Positions 41,882 through 50,528 of a stretch of DNA of 64,000 nt are shown in pieces. Position 1 is the first letter of the stretch. Each line of letters starts with the position of its first letter. The notes under the pieces are model-generated. The model had not been told where the DNA came from. It searched no databases and saw only the letters and a program-made list of their open reading frames with translations. Source of the stretch: Chryseobacterium taiwanense (GTDB taxonomy: Bacteria > Bacteroidota > Bacteroidia > Flavobacteriales > Weeksellaceae); contig NZ_JWTA01000021.1 of assembly GCF_000813825.1 (NCBI RefSeq), positions 1 through 64,000 of the forward strand. The letters run 5' to 3'. A program made the position numbers and the translations under genes.

Positions 41882-43045
41882 ATGCAGATAAAACTTAACC
41901 AAAACGAATTTATTTCCAATCAAAATACCTTGTTAGAATTTGAGAAATTCTATAACAAAAGTCCGAAAATAATTTTCCATTTTTTGATGTGGTTCGTGTG
42001 CTCCGCTCTATTGTTTCTCAATTATCATCTGGAATTCGGAGTATCAGTTTTTGATAGCTTTATTCTGACACTCAGAAACGCAATCAATAATGCAGTGGTT
42101 TTTTACAGTTTTTTCTATCTGTTTGTCCCGTTTATCATTTCAAAAAAAAGAGGAATTTCTGTTCTACTGTTTCTCATAAGCATCCCATTTTGTATTTATA
42201 TTTGGTTGTCTGTCAATTATTTTATTTTTTGTCTTTATCATTATTTAGGTTACGAAATTGATCATGAACGTTTCAAAAATATTATAAGTCAAAATGCTTC
42301 TCAGAGCTATTTACAGGCCATCAAATTTGAGACAGTTTTGTCTAATGCAATGATTGTCATCTATACATTGTCGCCGTTTTTCTTTGTGAAGATCGTATTT
42401 GAAATCGTAAGAATTTACAACAAAGCCATCCAATTACAGGAGCAAAAACTGGAAGTCGAAATCCAGAATATCAACATCGAAAAAGACTTCCTGAAATCTC
42501 AGCTGAACCCTCATTTTCTTTTCAACACACTGAATAATCTTTACGGTTTAAGTGTCAAAAAAGATGATACCGCACCCGAAGTCATCTTGAATCTTTCCGA
42601 TATCATGAGCTACACGCTTTACGAATCCAATACTGAAAAAGTAGCACTGGAAAAGGAAATTGATTTTATCAAAAACTATTTTGAGCTTGAAAAAATGCGA
42701 TACCCTAAAGATAAAAATATTGAGTTGAAAATCTTTGCAGAAAATGATTTTTCAGGACTTTATATTGCACCTTTAATGACTTTTACTTTTATAGAAAATG
42801 CCTTCAAATATGGTTTAAGAAGCTCTCAAAATCAATATATCAAACAAGAAATCGAAATTAAAAACAATACCTTTTATTTTGTTTTGGAAAATGATATTGA
42901 TAAAACCGAAAATAGAAAAGAATGGGGAGGAATCGGATTAGAAAACATCAAAAAAAGACTGCATTTACTTTACCCAAATCAGCATATTCTGAATATCCAG
43001 ACATTGGAAAACAGCTTCAGAGTCGAACTAAAAATTAATTTGTAA
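41882..43045 (+). CDS. LytS-type sensor histidine kinase
   Basis: A 387-residue membrane kinase. Four or so transmembrane segments in the first ~190 residues, a short coiled coil (EQKLEVEIQNINIEKDFLKSQ), the His_kinase phosphoacceptor QLNPHFLFNTLNNL (PF06580) and an ATPase domain with ENAFKYG and GIGLENIKKRL. There is no periplasmic sensor domain, so the stimulus probably acts in the membrane. It is 2 bp from its response regulator. Confidence 0.9.
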   Translation: MQIKLNQNEFISNQNTLLEFEKFYNKSPKIIFHFLMWFVCSALLFLNYHLEFGVSVFDSFILTLRNAINNAVVFYSFFYLFVPFIISKKRGISVLLFLISIPFCIYIWLSVNYFIFCLYHYLGYEIDHERFKNIISQNASQSYLQAIKFETVLSNAMIVIYTLSPFFFVKIVFEIVRIYNKAIQLQEQKLEVEIQNINIEKDFLKSQLNPHFLFNTLNNLYGLSVKKDDTAPEVILNLSDIMSYTLYESNTEKVALEKEIDFIKNYFELEKMRYPKDKNIELKIFAENDFSGLYIAPLMTFTFIENAFKYGLRSSQNQYIKQEIEIKNNTFYFVLENDIDKTENRKEWGGIGLENIKKRLHLLYPNQHILNIQTLENSFRVELKINL

Positions 43046-43047
43046 AA

Positions 43048-43755
43048 ATGGAAAAACTACGTTGTATCGTACTTGATGACGAACCGATTGGAAGAGAAAT
43101 TATTGAAAATTTTGTTAAGGAAATTCCGTTTTTGACACTGACTAACTCTTTTGGAGATCCAGTGGAAGCACTGATGTTTTTGGAAAACAATTCGGTTGAT
43201 ATTATTTTCAGTGACATTCAGATGCCAAAAATCAATGGTTTAGACTTCGTAAAGACTTTAGAAAATCCACCCGTTATCATCTTTATAACGGCTCACAGAG
43301 ATTTTGCTTTAGACGGTTTTGAAACCGGCGCAACAGATTATTTGGTAAAACCCGTTAGATTCGACCGATTTTTGAAAGCTGTAAACAAAGCAAAAGAGTA
43401 TATCAGTTTAAAACAAAACTCTACCGTTCATCAGGTAAATTCTGACCGAATTTTCATTAAGTCTAATGGAAAACTCACGAAGATTCTTTTGGATGAGATC
43501 CTTTATATAGAAGCTCAGGGCGATTATCTTAAAATTGTAATTAATAATGAAGCATACACAACACTGGCAACTTTGAAATCTATGGATGAAGTTCTTACCC
43601 TTCCTAAGTTCTTCCGAATTCAACGTTCGTTTATTATTAATCTGGAAGCCATCCGAAGTCTGAATGGAAATATGGCTGAATTGATCAATGGAAAATCTAT
43701 TTCTATTGCGATGAACAAAAAAGAGGAACTGTATCAGGTGTTGGGAATCAGATGA
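43048..43755 (+). CDS. LytTR-family response regulator
   Basis: A 235-residue regulator. Receiver domain with acidic pair DDEP, phosphoacceptor Asp in IIFSDIQMP and conserved Lys in VKPVRF. The C-terminal LytTR DNA-binding domain (about residues 135-235) begins near RIFIKSNGKLTKI and contains ILYIEAQGDYLKI. With the kinase it forms a complete two-component system; targets are unknown. Confidence 0.92.
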   Translation: MEKLRCIVLDDEPIGREIIENFVKEIPFLTLTNSFGDPVEALMFLENNSVDIIFSDIQMPKINGLDFVKTLENPPVIIFITAHRDFALDGFETGATDYLVKPVRFDRFLKAVNKAKEYISLKQNSTVHQVNSDRIFIKSNGKLTKILLDEILYIEAQGDYLKIVINNEAYTTLATLKSMDEVLTLPKFFRIQRSFIINLEAIRSLNGNMAELINGKSISIAMNKKEELYQVLGIR

Positions 43756-43938
43756 TTATTCAATGAGTTTTTTTTAAATTATCATGCTACTTTAATTACG
43801 TAACCGAATCACTAACAACATCTTGTCTCTAGAAAATCTGTCTTTAATCTATTCATAGTAAAACATGATATTTGACATGATGCTCATGGCTTAGTCTTTT
43901 TTTAGTTATTTTTACCTAGAATAGATTAAAATAATACT

Positions 43939-44424
43939 ATGAAAAAAATAATATTTGCAGGAATATTAACTTTAGGAGGATTACTAACTGCAAAAGCGCA
44001 ATGCAAAACCGTATCTACTCTTACTGAAAACTTTGACACCTGGAAAGACATTAACAAATGTTGGACTGCTCAACAAGGGAAAGCAATGCTTTACGTTAAT
44101 GAGAAAAAAATCACCTTTTATTCAATGACCAGTCCTAGAGAAAACATGTATTTAATTACCCCTAAAATCAAAGCGGGAAATTATACACTTACTCTTGATG
44201 CTTCTGACAATGGAGGAGAAACTACATTAGAGCTATTCTCAATCAACAATACAGCTGATACAAAATCTTTTGTTTCAATAGCTAAGCCGTCAAAAATAAC
44301 GGGAGATAAAAAAACATTTACTATTTCTTTAAAGAAAGACTCACATGTAGGTCTTAAAGTTTTATTAAATGGAGTGCATCAAGCAGTTTATGTGGACAAC
44401 CTTTCTCTAAAACCGAAAAAATAA
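43939..44424 (+). CDS. Secreted hypothetical protein, jelly-roll-like
   Basis: A 161-residue exported protein (signal peptide ending TAKAQ, residue ~20). The mature part (ENFDTWKDINKCWTAQQG, YLITPKIKAGNYTLTLDASDNGG, KVLLNGVHQAVYVDNLSL) matches the style of choice-of-anchor/cleaved-adhesin beta-sandwich domains. It lacks a C-terminal T9SS sorting domain. Function unknown. Confidence 0.65.
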   Translation: MKKIIFAGILTLGGLLTAKAQCKTVSTLTENFDTWKDINKCWTAQQGKAMLYVNEKKITFYSMTSPRENMYLITPKIKAGNYTLTLDASDNGGETTLELFSINNTADTKSFVSIAKPSKITGDKKTFTISLKKDSHVGLKVLLNGVHQAVYVDNLSLKPKK

Positions 44425-44455
44425 ATTTGATCTGCAACTTGTAATATATACTAAA

Positions 44456-44495
44456 TAAAGAATCTGTCTCAAAAATGAGACAGATTCTTTATTTA
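44456..44495 (+). terminator. Terminator between convergent genes
   Basis: AAGAATCTGTCTC (44458-44470) and GAGACAGATTCTT (44477-44489) form a 13-bp stem followed by TTTATTT. Confidence 0.88.
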
Positions 44496-44571
44496 AACAA
44501 TTATCCAAAATCAATTGACACGATCTCAAAAAGAAAACCAATTTTCTTTTCTAGCTAAAATTAATGTATGT

Positions 44572-45462
44572 TTAATTCATCTGCGACTTCCTGAATTCCA
44601 AAGGTTTCATTCCCGTCTGTTTTTTGAACAATCTTGTGAAATAAGACGCATTTTCGAATCCTAATTCATAGGCGATTTCAGCGACGCCTTTTTCTCCTAA
44701 TCGCAACAGATTTTTCGCTTCGGAAATCATAAAAATATGAATGAGTTCCATTGCGGTTTTCCCTGTTTCCTGTTTTAATAAATCACTTAAATATCTTGGT
44801 GAAACAAAAAGCTGGTCAGCTAAAAATGCAACATTCGGAAGTCCGTTTTTTTCCAGCAAACCTTCGCTGATGTATTTTCTGAGCGCATCATTGAATTTCG
44901 AAGCCGTTTTTCCCGTCACCTGCGCTCTGTCGATAAACTGCCTTTTGTAATATCGCTGCGCATATTTTAAAATCGATGAAATATGACTTAAGATAATCTC
45001 ACGACTGTATTCATCGGGATTATTAAAATATTCTCCCTGAATTTTCGAGTGAAGTTCCAAAATAATCTGCTCTTCTTTTGGAGAAAGGTGCAAAGCTTCC
45101 GTTACTTCATAATCAAAGAAACTGTATTTTTCAATTTCCTTGAAAAGCTCGTGACCGTTGAGATAATCTTCATGAATCATCAGCATATAGCCTTTTTCTT
45201 CAAACTCAAGATTTTTCATCTCGATAATCTGTCTCGGTTTCGCAAAAAACAGACAGCCGTTGTCGTGGTCATACGGTGTGCGGCCGTACATAAAAATCCC
45301 TGATTTTATTTTTTTGAAAGCTATCACATAACAATCTGTGGTAAACTCTCTGTTCCCCAATTTACACTCCGACTGACAGCCAATCATACTGAAAAGCGGA
45401 TGTTCCGGAGCGTCCCAATGATTACCCAAATGTAATTCGGTAAGGGTTTTGTAATGTTGCAT
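44572..45462 (-). CDS. AraC family regulator (A)
   Basis: A 296-residue AraC regulator. The C-terminal double-HTH domain is VAFLADQLFVSPRYLSDLLKQETG and IAYELGFENASYFTRLFKKQTG. The N-terminal domain contains YDHDNGCLFFAKPRQIIE, shared with the regulator at 56657, its paralogue. It lies 51 bp after the alpha/beta hydrolase and is probably in that operon, so a motif upstream of the hydrolase (46409-46440) would be autoregulatory. Confidence 0.88.
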   Translation of the reverse strand: MQHYKTLTELHLGNHWDAPEHPLFSMIGCQSECKLGNREFTTDCYVIAFKKIKSGIFMYGRTPYDHDNGCLFFAKPRQIIEMKNLEFEEKGYMLMIHEDYLNGHELFKEIEKYSFFDYEVTEALHLSPKEEQIILELHSKIQGEYFNNPDEYSREIILSHISSILKYAQRYYKRQFIDRAQVTGKTASKFNDALRKYISEGLLEKNGLPNVAFLADQLFVSPRYLSDLLKQETGKTAMELIHIFMISEAKNLLRLGEKGVAEIAYELGFENASYFTRLFKKQTGMKPLEFRKSQMN

Positions 45463-45513
45463 CGGTTTAATTTTATCTAAGTTAAAATAATTTACCGGAA
45501 ACAGGATTTACTA

Positions 45514-46347
45514 TTATCCTAAAAAAAGGTTGATGTATCCTGCTGTAAGCTCCGGATGCTGATGTTGAGGACCGTGCCCCGCATCATTCAAAATAATATG
45601 CTGCATTGTAGGTGCATTTTTCAATAATGGAAACCAGTTTTCTGTTGCAAAACTGATGTCGTGGTCTCCGGAAATAACCAAAACGGGAGATTTCAGTGTT
45701 TTATAACCTTCTCTGAAGTTCAGTTTATCTTCTTTCATCGTTGCCGAACCTGCAAAATATCTCTGGAAAGCCTCCATTGTAGAAGGAATCAACGAACGTT
45801 CTAATCTCTTCCCGATTCTGTCGTGAGATTCCTGGGCCGCCTGTCTGCTTTTTTCGGAAGCCGGCTCAAAGAACAGATAATATTCATCTTCCAAATCATT
45901 AATCGGTTTTAAAGCATGGTCAAAAAATACCTGTTCCATTGGAATTTCATTTTCTCCCGGAGGATTTGTTCCGATTAAAACGGTATTCAAAACTCTGTCT
46001 TGATTCTGAAAAGTAACGGCCTGCGCCACCAATCCACCATACGACCAACCCAACACATTAAACATATCGATTCCCAAATGGTCTGCCAAAGCAGGAACCG
46101 TACTCGCCACTTCTACAATATCCAAAGGCAATTCGCCTTCTGAACTTCCAATTCCCGGATAATCAAAAAGAATAACGGTGTTTTTTTCTGCCAAAGAATC
46201 TAAGAACAAAGGGTCCCAAGTATCCATAATGCCTCTGAATCTGTTCACAAAGAACAATGGAGCTCCGTTTCCGAATTGTCTGTAAGCAATTTTATTGTTG
46301 TTGATTTCTGCAAATTGTGTTTCTGCGTTTAAAGCTATTGTTTTCAT
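45514..46347 (-). CDS. Alpha/beta hydrolase
   Basis: A 277-residue alpha/beta hydrolase. Nucleophile elbow GWSYGG (about residue 107), oxyanion-loop region FVNRFRGIMDTWDP, acid in ISGDHDISF and final histidine in DAGHGPQHQHPE. It resembles haloalkane/epoxide-type or esterase family members, but the substrate is unknown. It heads an operon with the AraC gene. Confidence 0.86.
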   Translation of the reverse strand: MKTIALNAETQFAEINNNKIAYRQFGNGAPLFFVNRFRGIMDTWDPLFLDSLAEKNTVILFDYPGIGSSEGELPLDIVEVASTVPALADHLGIDMFNVLGWSYGGLVAQAVTFQNQDRVLNTVLIGTNPPGENEIPMEQVFFDHALKPINDLEDEYYLFFEPASEKSRQAAQESHDRIGKRLERSLIPSTMEAFQRYFAGSATMKEDKLNFREGYKTLKSPVLVISGDHDISFATENWFPLLKNAPTMQHIILNDAGHGPQHQHPELTAGYINLFLG

Positions 46348-46380
46348 AAGTATTAAGATTTTGTTTGTTATTTAGTAGTT

Positions 46381-46440
46381 CAAAGTTGAGAATATTTAGT
46401 TGGAATTAATTTCACAAATCAGCGGAACTTTAGCACAAAA
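46381..46440 (-). promoter_or_regulatory. Operator motif A, copy 3, with -7-like box
   Basis: Motif A core on the plus strand is TCAGCGGAA-N3-TAGCACA within 46409-46440; the -7-like CAACTTTG is 46388-46381 on the minus strand, 20 bp from the motif. Copies 1 and 2 lie at 47526-47557 and 54210-54241. Confidence 0.5.
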
Positions 46441-46530
46441 AAACATTGTTATTTTTTCCGCCGATTTAGATTTTAAATTTGATTAATATGAATGTCCGTA
46501 ATTTATAATAGTTTTGTTTTTACAGCTTGT

Positions 46531-46595
46531 TTGTCATTCCGTAGGAATCTCAACAAACTGAAAATAATGCAGTTTAGATTCCTACGGAATGACAA
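46531..46595. repeat. Large inverted repeat / terminator-like element
   Basis: Arms of 20 bp at 46531-46550 (from TTGTCATTCCG) and 46576-46595 (to CGGAATGACAA) are perfect inverted repeats. It sits after the SDR gene on its strand, so it may act as terminator, and belongs to the same TCATTCnG-type repeat class as 39459-39529. Confidence 0.7.
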
Positions 46596-46640
46596 AATGA
46601 CTGCTGATTTTGTATTATGAAAAAACAGATAATTATTTAA

Positions 46641-47465
46641 TTAATGACCGTGAGCGGCGATACTCACTTCTTTCCAGTTTTGGATTTCGTCTAATCTTTT
46701 CGTGTAAACTTCATTCACAACGTGATAAGCAATTTTACCAAACAATAATCTTTGCGGAGGATTTTGATTGTCGATAAGATTCAAAACAGGTTCTACTGTC
46801 GCTTCCGGTTTTCCCCAGGTATCCGGATTTTCTCCACTTTCTGCAAAAGCCGCCCGCACCGGATTATAATCTGCAATATCCGAAGAAGTCTGTACCGCCG
46901 AAGCTCCTGCCCAATCTGTGGCAAATCCGTTTGGTTCAATCAACGTCGTTTTAATTCCCAAATGAGCTGTTTCCGAACCGATGGTTTCAATCAACCCTTC
47001 TACTGCGAATTTTGAAGCGTTGTACAATCCTAAAAGCGGTAAAGTCGTTAGTCCCAAAAAGCTGGAAATCTGAATAATATGTCCGCTTTTTTGTTTTCTC
47101 ATTACCGGTAAAACGGCCTGTGCTACCCAAAGTGAACCGAAGAAGTTAGTTTCCATTTGTTCTCTCGCCTGCTGTTCCGTCGTTTCTTCTGTCGTTCCAA
47201 ATAAGCCAAAACCTGCATTATTAATCAAGACATCAATTCTTCCGAAATGTTTTTCTACTTGTTCCGTTACTTCAAAAACTTCTGAACGGTTGTTGACATT
47301 AAGCTTTAAAGGCAAAATATTGTCGCCGTATTTATCTTTCAAATCCTGTAATGCAGCAATGTTTCTTGCTGTTGCCGCTACTTTGTCTCCTCTTTCCAAA
47401 AGTGCTTCTGCCCATAATTTTCCGAATCCTTTTGATGCTCCTGTGATAAAAACTATTTTACTCAT
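46641..47465 (-). CDS. Short-chain dehydrogenase/reductase (1)
   Basis: A 274-residue classical SDR. Cofactor motif TGASKGFGK (about residues 7-15), NNAGFG and the catalytic Tyr-Lys in YNASKFAVEGL (with Ser from SSFLG). It oxidises or reduces a small carbonyl or alcohol; substrate unknown. It is divergent from the Crp/Fnr gene and has operator motif A copy 1 in its promoter. Confidence 0.87.
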   Translation of the reverse strand: MSKIVFITGASKGFGKLWAEALLERGDKVAATARNIAALQDLKDKYGDNILPLKLNVNNRSEVFEVTEQVEKHFGRIDVLINNAGFGLFGTTEETTEQQAREQMETNFFGSLWVAQAVLPVMRKQKSGHIIQISSFLGLTTLPLLGLYNASKFAVEGLIETIGSETAHLGIKTTLIEPNGFATDWAGASAVQTSSDIADYNPVRAAFAESGENPDTWGKPEATVEPVLNLIDNQNPPQRLLFGKIAYHVVNEVYTKRLDEIQNWKEVSIAAHGH

Positions 47466-47496
47466 TGTTTTAATTTTTTAGTGTTATTTAATGAAG

Positions 47497-47557
47497 CAAA
47501 GTTATCATCAAACCCAACGGAGCAGGTAGCTCATTTTAGCTGAAAAATAGCACAGAA
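47497..47557 (-). promoter_or_regulatory. Operator motif A, copy 1, and promoter of SDR 1
   Basis: A 32-bp motif spans 47526-47557 (TCATTTTAGCTGAAAAATAG, then CACAGAA) and the -7 box TAACTTTG is 47504-47497. They are separated by exactly 21 bp, as in copy 2 at 54181-54241. The region is shared with the divergent Crp/Fnr gene. Confidence 0.6.
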
Positions 47558-47601
47558 ATACGTTTTGAAATTTAAAATCGATTAATTTTAGATATAATAA
47601 T

Positions 47602-47609
47602 TAAATTTG
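47602..47609 (+). promoter_or_regulatory. -7 element of Crp/Fnr gene
   Basis: TAAATTTG, 19 bp before the ATG. Confidence 0.5.
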
Positions 47610-47627
47610 TTCTATAACTCATAATCA

Positions 47628-48206
47628 ATGTTCGAGATTTTCCTAAAATACCTTACCGACAAAATAGAACTTTCCATTTCGGAAATACAATTAATAGAAT
47701 CTGTTTGCAAGCCTAAAAAACTCCGCAAAAAACAGTTTCTTTGTCAGGAAGGAGACGTTTGGCATTACAACGCTTTTATTTGTCGAGGTTTGGTGAAAAC
47801 CTTTTCCATCGCTGAAAACGGAACAGAACATATTATCAACTTCGCTCCCGAAAATTATTGGACAGGCGACCGTGAAAGTTTAATTAATGGAACACCTTCT
47901 CGTCTTAATATTGATGCAATCGAACCAACAGAATTGATTTTAATAGAAAAAGCAGATTTTGAAAAGCTTTGCGCAGAAATTCCTCAACTGAATCAAATGG
48001 TCAATCAGATTATTCAGAAGAGTTTTATTGTTTCTCAAGGTAGAATTTTGGCGAATATCAGTTTTACGGCAGAAGAAAAATATCAGAATTTCCTTGAAAA
48101 ATATCCTCATATCGTCAATCGTATTCCGCAACATATGATTGCTTCCTATATTGGAATTACACCAGAAACCCTTACCAGACTGCGTAGAAATATGGTTAAG
48201 AAATAA
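47628..48206 (+). CDS. Crp/Fnr family regulator
   Basis: A 192-residue protein with an N-terminal cyclic-nucleotide-binding-like barrel (CQEGDVWHYNAFICRGLVKTF and ITNGTEHII-like IAENGTEHIINFAPENYWTGD) and a compact C-terminal HTH (YIGITPETLTRLRR). Length is short, so the wing is minimal. It is divergent from SDR 1 and precedes SDR 2, so it may regulate one or both, but no palindromic CRP-type site was identified. Confidence 0.85.
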   Translation: MFEIFLKYLTDKIELSISEIQLIESVCKPKKLRKKQFLCQEGDVWHYNAFICRGLVKTFSIAENGTEHIINFAPENYWTGDRESLINGTPSRLNIDAIEPTELILIEKADFEKLCAEIPQLNQMVNQIIQKSFIVSQGRILANISFTAEEKYQNFLEKYPHIVNRIPQHMIASYIGITPETLTRLRRNMVKK

Positions 48207-48212
48207 AACGTT

Positions 48213-48289
48213 TCATTTTCATTGACATTTGTTTGCATTATTTTCAAGCTTTTGTCAATGGAAGAAAACTTCATCTTGCAACATCTTTG
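48213..48289 (+). promoter_or_regulatory. Operator motif B, copy 1, upstream of SDR 2
   Basis: A 54-bp block (48213-48266) contains the inverted repeat CATTGACA (48220-48227) ... TGTCAATG (48253-48260). A -7-like CATCTTTG (48282-48289) begins 22 bp after it, i.e. 21 bp in between. It is 52/54 identical to 49348-49401. Confidence 0.6.
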
Positions 48290-48323
48290 TCTTATTAAAA
48301 TTAACAATTAAAAATAAGACAAA

Positions 48324-49181
48324 ATGAACAAAACAGTTTTTATCACAGGAACAAGCACAGGATTTGGAAAATTAACAGCAACCACACTTGCCAATGCAGG
48401 TTACACCGTAATCGCAGGAATGCGAGGCGTTTCAGGAAAAAATGAAACCGTAGCCAAAGAATTAGGAGCACTTCCTAATTTAGAAGTCGTTGAAATTGAT
48501 GTAACCGACGATATTTCGGTAACCAATGCATTCGAAAAAGTACTTCAAAAGTATGGCAAAATCGATGTATTAGTCAACAACGCAGCCGTTTCAGGTTTTG
48601 GATTGTTGGAAGCTTATAGTTTGGACAGAATCCGCCAAATGTTTGAAGTGAATTTCTATGGCGTTATCCGAACTTATCAGGCTGTATTGCCTTCTATGAG
48701 GGAGAATAAAAGCGGTTTGATTATCAATATCACTTCTGGAGCAAGTGCGCATACTTCGCCCTTTATGGTTCCTTATTTTGCATCCAAATTCGGTGTTGAA
48801 AGCATTACAGAAGGTTTACAGGATGAATTGAAACAGTTCAATATCGACAACGTTTCCATCCAGCCGGGCGTTTATCCGACAGAAATGAACACAGGCGAAA
48901 AAGCTGGAGTTAATGCAGACAAACCAGAAATTGCGACATTGTATGACCCTGTTGCGACAGAACAATTTAATGCGATTGGCGCTGCATTATTTGGCAAGAT
49001 GAAAGAATTTAATATGAATCCGCAAACCATCGCAGACGGAATTTTAGAATTGATTCAGATGAAAGAAAGTTCTCGTCCGTTACGTTTTCCTTTGGATGCC
49101 GTTGCGCAGGGAACAGATTTGGAATTCATTAATGCCAGAGCCGAATTGAAAGCAAAATGGTTGGCAAAATACAGCGAATAA
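48324..49181 (+). CDS. Short-chain dehydrogenase/reductase (2)
   Basis: A 285-residue classical SDR: TGTSTGFGKLTA cofactor motif, NNAAVSGFG and catalytic YFASKFGVES with Ser in TSGASA. It is paralogous to SDR 1 on the other side of the Crp/Fnr gene. Regulated by operator motif B, together with the VOC protein operon downstream. Confidence 0.87.
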   Translation: MNKTVFITGTSTGFGKLTATTLANAGYTVIAGMRGVSGKNETVAKELGALPNLEVVEIDVTDDISVTNAFEKVLQKYGKIDVLVNNAAVSGFGLLEAYSLDRIRQMFEVNFYGVIRTYQAVLPSMRENKSGLIINITSGASAHTSPFMVPYFASKFGVESITEGLQDELKQFNIDNVSIQPGVYPTEMNTGEKAGVNADKPEIATLYDPVATEQFNAIGAALFGKMKEFNMNPQTIADGILELIQMKESSRPLRFPLDAVAQGTDLEFINARAELKAKWLAKYSE

Positions 49182-49207
49182 ATATAATTTTAAATCATAA
49201 CTGATGA

Positions 49208-49237
49208 GGTTGGAATGTTTAGTTCCAGCCTTTTTGA
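49208..49237 (+). terminator. Terminator after SDR 2
   Basis: GGTTGGAA (49208-49215) and TTCCAGCC (49223-49230) form an 8-bp stem followed by TTTTTGATTTTT. Confidence 0.8.
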
Positions 49238-49246
49238 TTTTTATTT

Positions 49247-49322
49247 GGAGCTATTTCCCGCTTTCCACTATATCTTTTGTTCCGCTTTGCTCCACAAAAG
49301 GATGCCGTTGCAATCGGGGCTA
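49247..49322. repeat. Dispersed intergenic repeat (GGAGCTATTTCCCGC type)
   Basis: The block GGAGCTATTTCCCGCTTTCC ... GGATGCCGTTGCAATCGGGGCT is recognised as a widely dispersed Bacteroidetes intergenic repeat. It contains an inner hairpin CTTTTGT (49274-49280)/ACAAAAG (49294-49300). No ORF. Confidence 0.6.
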
Positions 49323-49347
49323 AAGAGAAAGCTTCGTATTCAAATCA

Positions 49348-49424
49348 TCATTTTCATTGACATTTGTTTGCTTTTTTTTCAAGCTTTTGTCAATGGAAGA
49401 AGGCTACTGAATGTTGGAAATTTG
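49348..49424 (+). promoter_or_regulatory. Operator motif B, copy 2, upstream of VOC operon
   Basis: A 54-bp block (49348-49401) with the same CATTGACA ... TGTCAATG dyad as at 48213. A weak -7-like GAAATTTG (49417-49424) again follows after 21 bp. Confidence 0.6.
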
Positions 49425-49455
49425 CTTCATACAATAACAACAAAAAATTATCACA

Positions 49456-50463
49456 ATGAGCAATTTAAAAAAACAAATCAAAGCCAACGCAACAGTAGTA
49501 GCAAGTGCACTTTTATTATCAACAGCAGTTTCAAACACATCAGCGCAGGAAAGAACAGGAATTCTTGGAATCGACCACGTGGGAATAAACGTTCCAAATA
49601 TGAAACAGGCAGTGAATTTCTTTACAGACGTTTTAGGATTTTCAGCAGTTACAACTTTAGGTCCGATTCCTTTGGATGATGCTTGGAAAAAGAACAATCA
49701 TATGAACGCTAAAACTGGTCCCGTAACCATCAAAATGTTAAAAGCAGGAACAGGAGCCAACATCGAGTTATTCGAATATCAAGATAACAAAGGCAGTGCT
49801 CAACAACCTGCAGGAGACGATATCGGAGCGAGTCACATTGCTTTTTACACCAATGATATCAGCAAAAGTGTAGCGTATCTTAAAAGCAAAGGCGTTCAAT
49901 TTTTAGGAGAACCGTTTTTGATGCCATCAGGAGATACAGAAGGCGAAACTTGGGTGTATTTTGTAACACCGTGGGGTTCTAAAATGGAATTGGTTTCTTA
50001 CCCGAACGGAAAAGGTTATGAGAAAAAAAATCCGACAACAATTTTATGGTCACCAAAAGATGCTGTAAAAAATGAAACCGAAAAATCAGATTCAAAAACA
50101 CTTTCTGAAGCAGAAATTAAATCTTTAGTAGAAGGACATTTAGCAATTTGGAACGAGAGAGACCTTAAAAAACGTGAAGCTTTGATGGCAAAAATCTATG
50201 CCGATGATATCGAAATGGTAGACAGTCATTTTATCGCAGTTGGTCATAAAGAAATCAATGGGTTTGTGGATGGATTACAACAGAAAAGTCCGAATTCTAA
50301 ATTCTCTCACATTAAAGCAATAGACGTCAATCACAACATCGCAAGATTGTATTGGCAAAACGGAACTCCCGAAAAACCGGACGCAGTAACAGGAATGGAT
50401 TTATTCGTTTTCGAAAATGGAAAAGCTGTGAAACTTTATGTCTTTGTAGATAACAAAAATTAA
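49456..50463 (+). CDS. Exported VOC (glyoxalase-like) / SnoaL-like fusion
   Basis: A 335-residue protein with signal peptide MSNLKKQIKANATVVASALL, cleaved after TSAQ. A VOC domain follows (about residues 37-195: IDHVGINVPNMKQAVNFFTDVLGF ... GETWVYFVTPWGSKMELVSYP, with potential metal His/Glu), then an NTF2/SnoaL-like domain (about 210-335). VOC enzymes open or isomerise dioxygenase-type substrates or bind reactive small molecules. Its fusion with SnoaL and its export are unusual. First gene of a six-gene operon. Confidence 0.8.
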   Translation: MSNLKKQIKANATVVASALLLSTAVSNTSAQERTGILGIDHVGINVPNMKQAVNFFTDVLGFSAVTTLGPIPLDDAWKKNNHMNAKTGPVTIKMLKAGTGANIELFEYQDNKGSAQQPAGDDIGASHIAFYTNDISKSVAYLKSKGVQFLGEPFLMPSGDTEGETWVYFVTPWGSKMELVSYPNGKGYEKKNPTTILWSPKDAVKNETEKSDSKTLSEAEIKSLVEGHLAIWNERDLKKREALMAKIYADDIEMVDSHFIAVGHKEINGFVDGLQQKSPNSKFSHIKAIDVNHNIARLYWQNGTPEKPDAVTGMDLFVFENGKAVKLYVFVDNKN

Positions 50464-50528
50464 ATTCTCTTTTAAATCTAATTCAATTTTTAATCAAACT
50501 CAATCTTTAACATTTAAAATAAAACAAT

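Noticed and set aside
49215..49679. 154-codon plus-strand ORF ahead of the VOC gene
   Set aside because: It crosses a terminator, a dispersed repeat and an operator, and overlaps the VOC gene in another frame.
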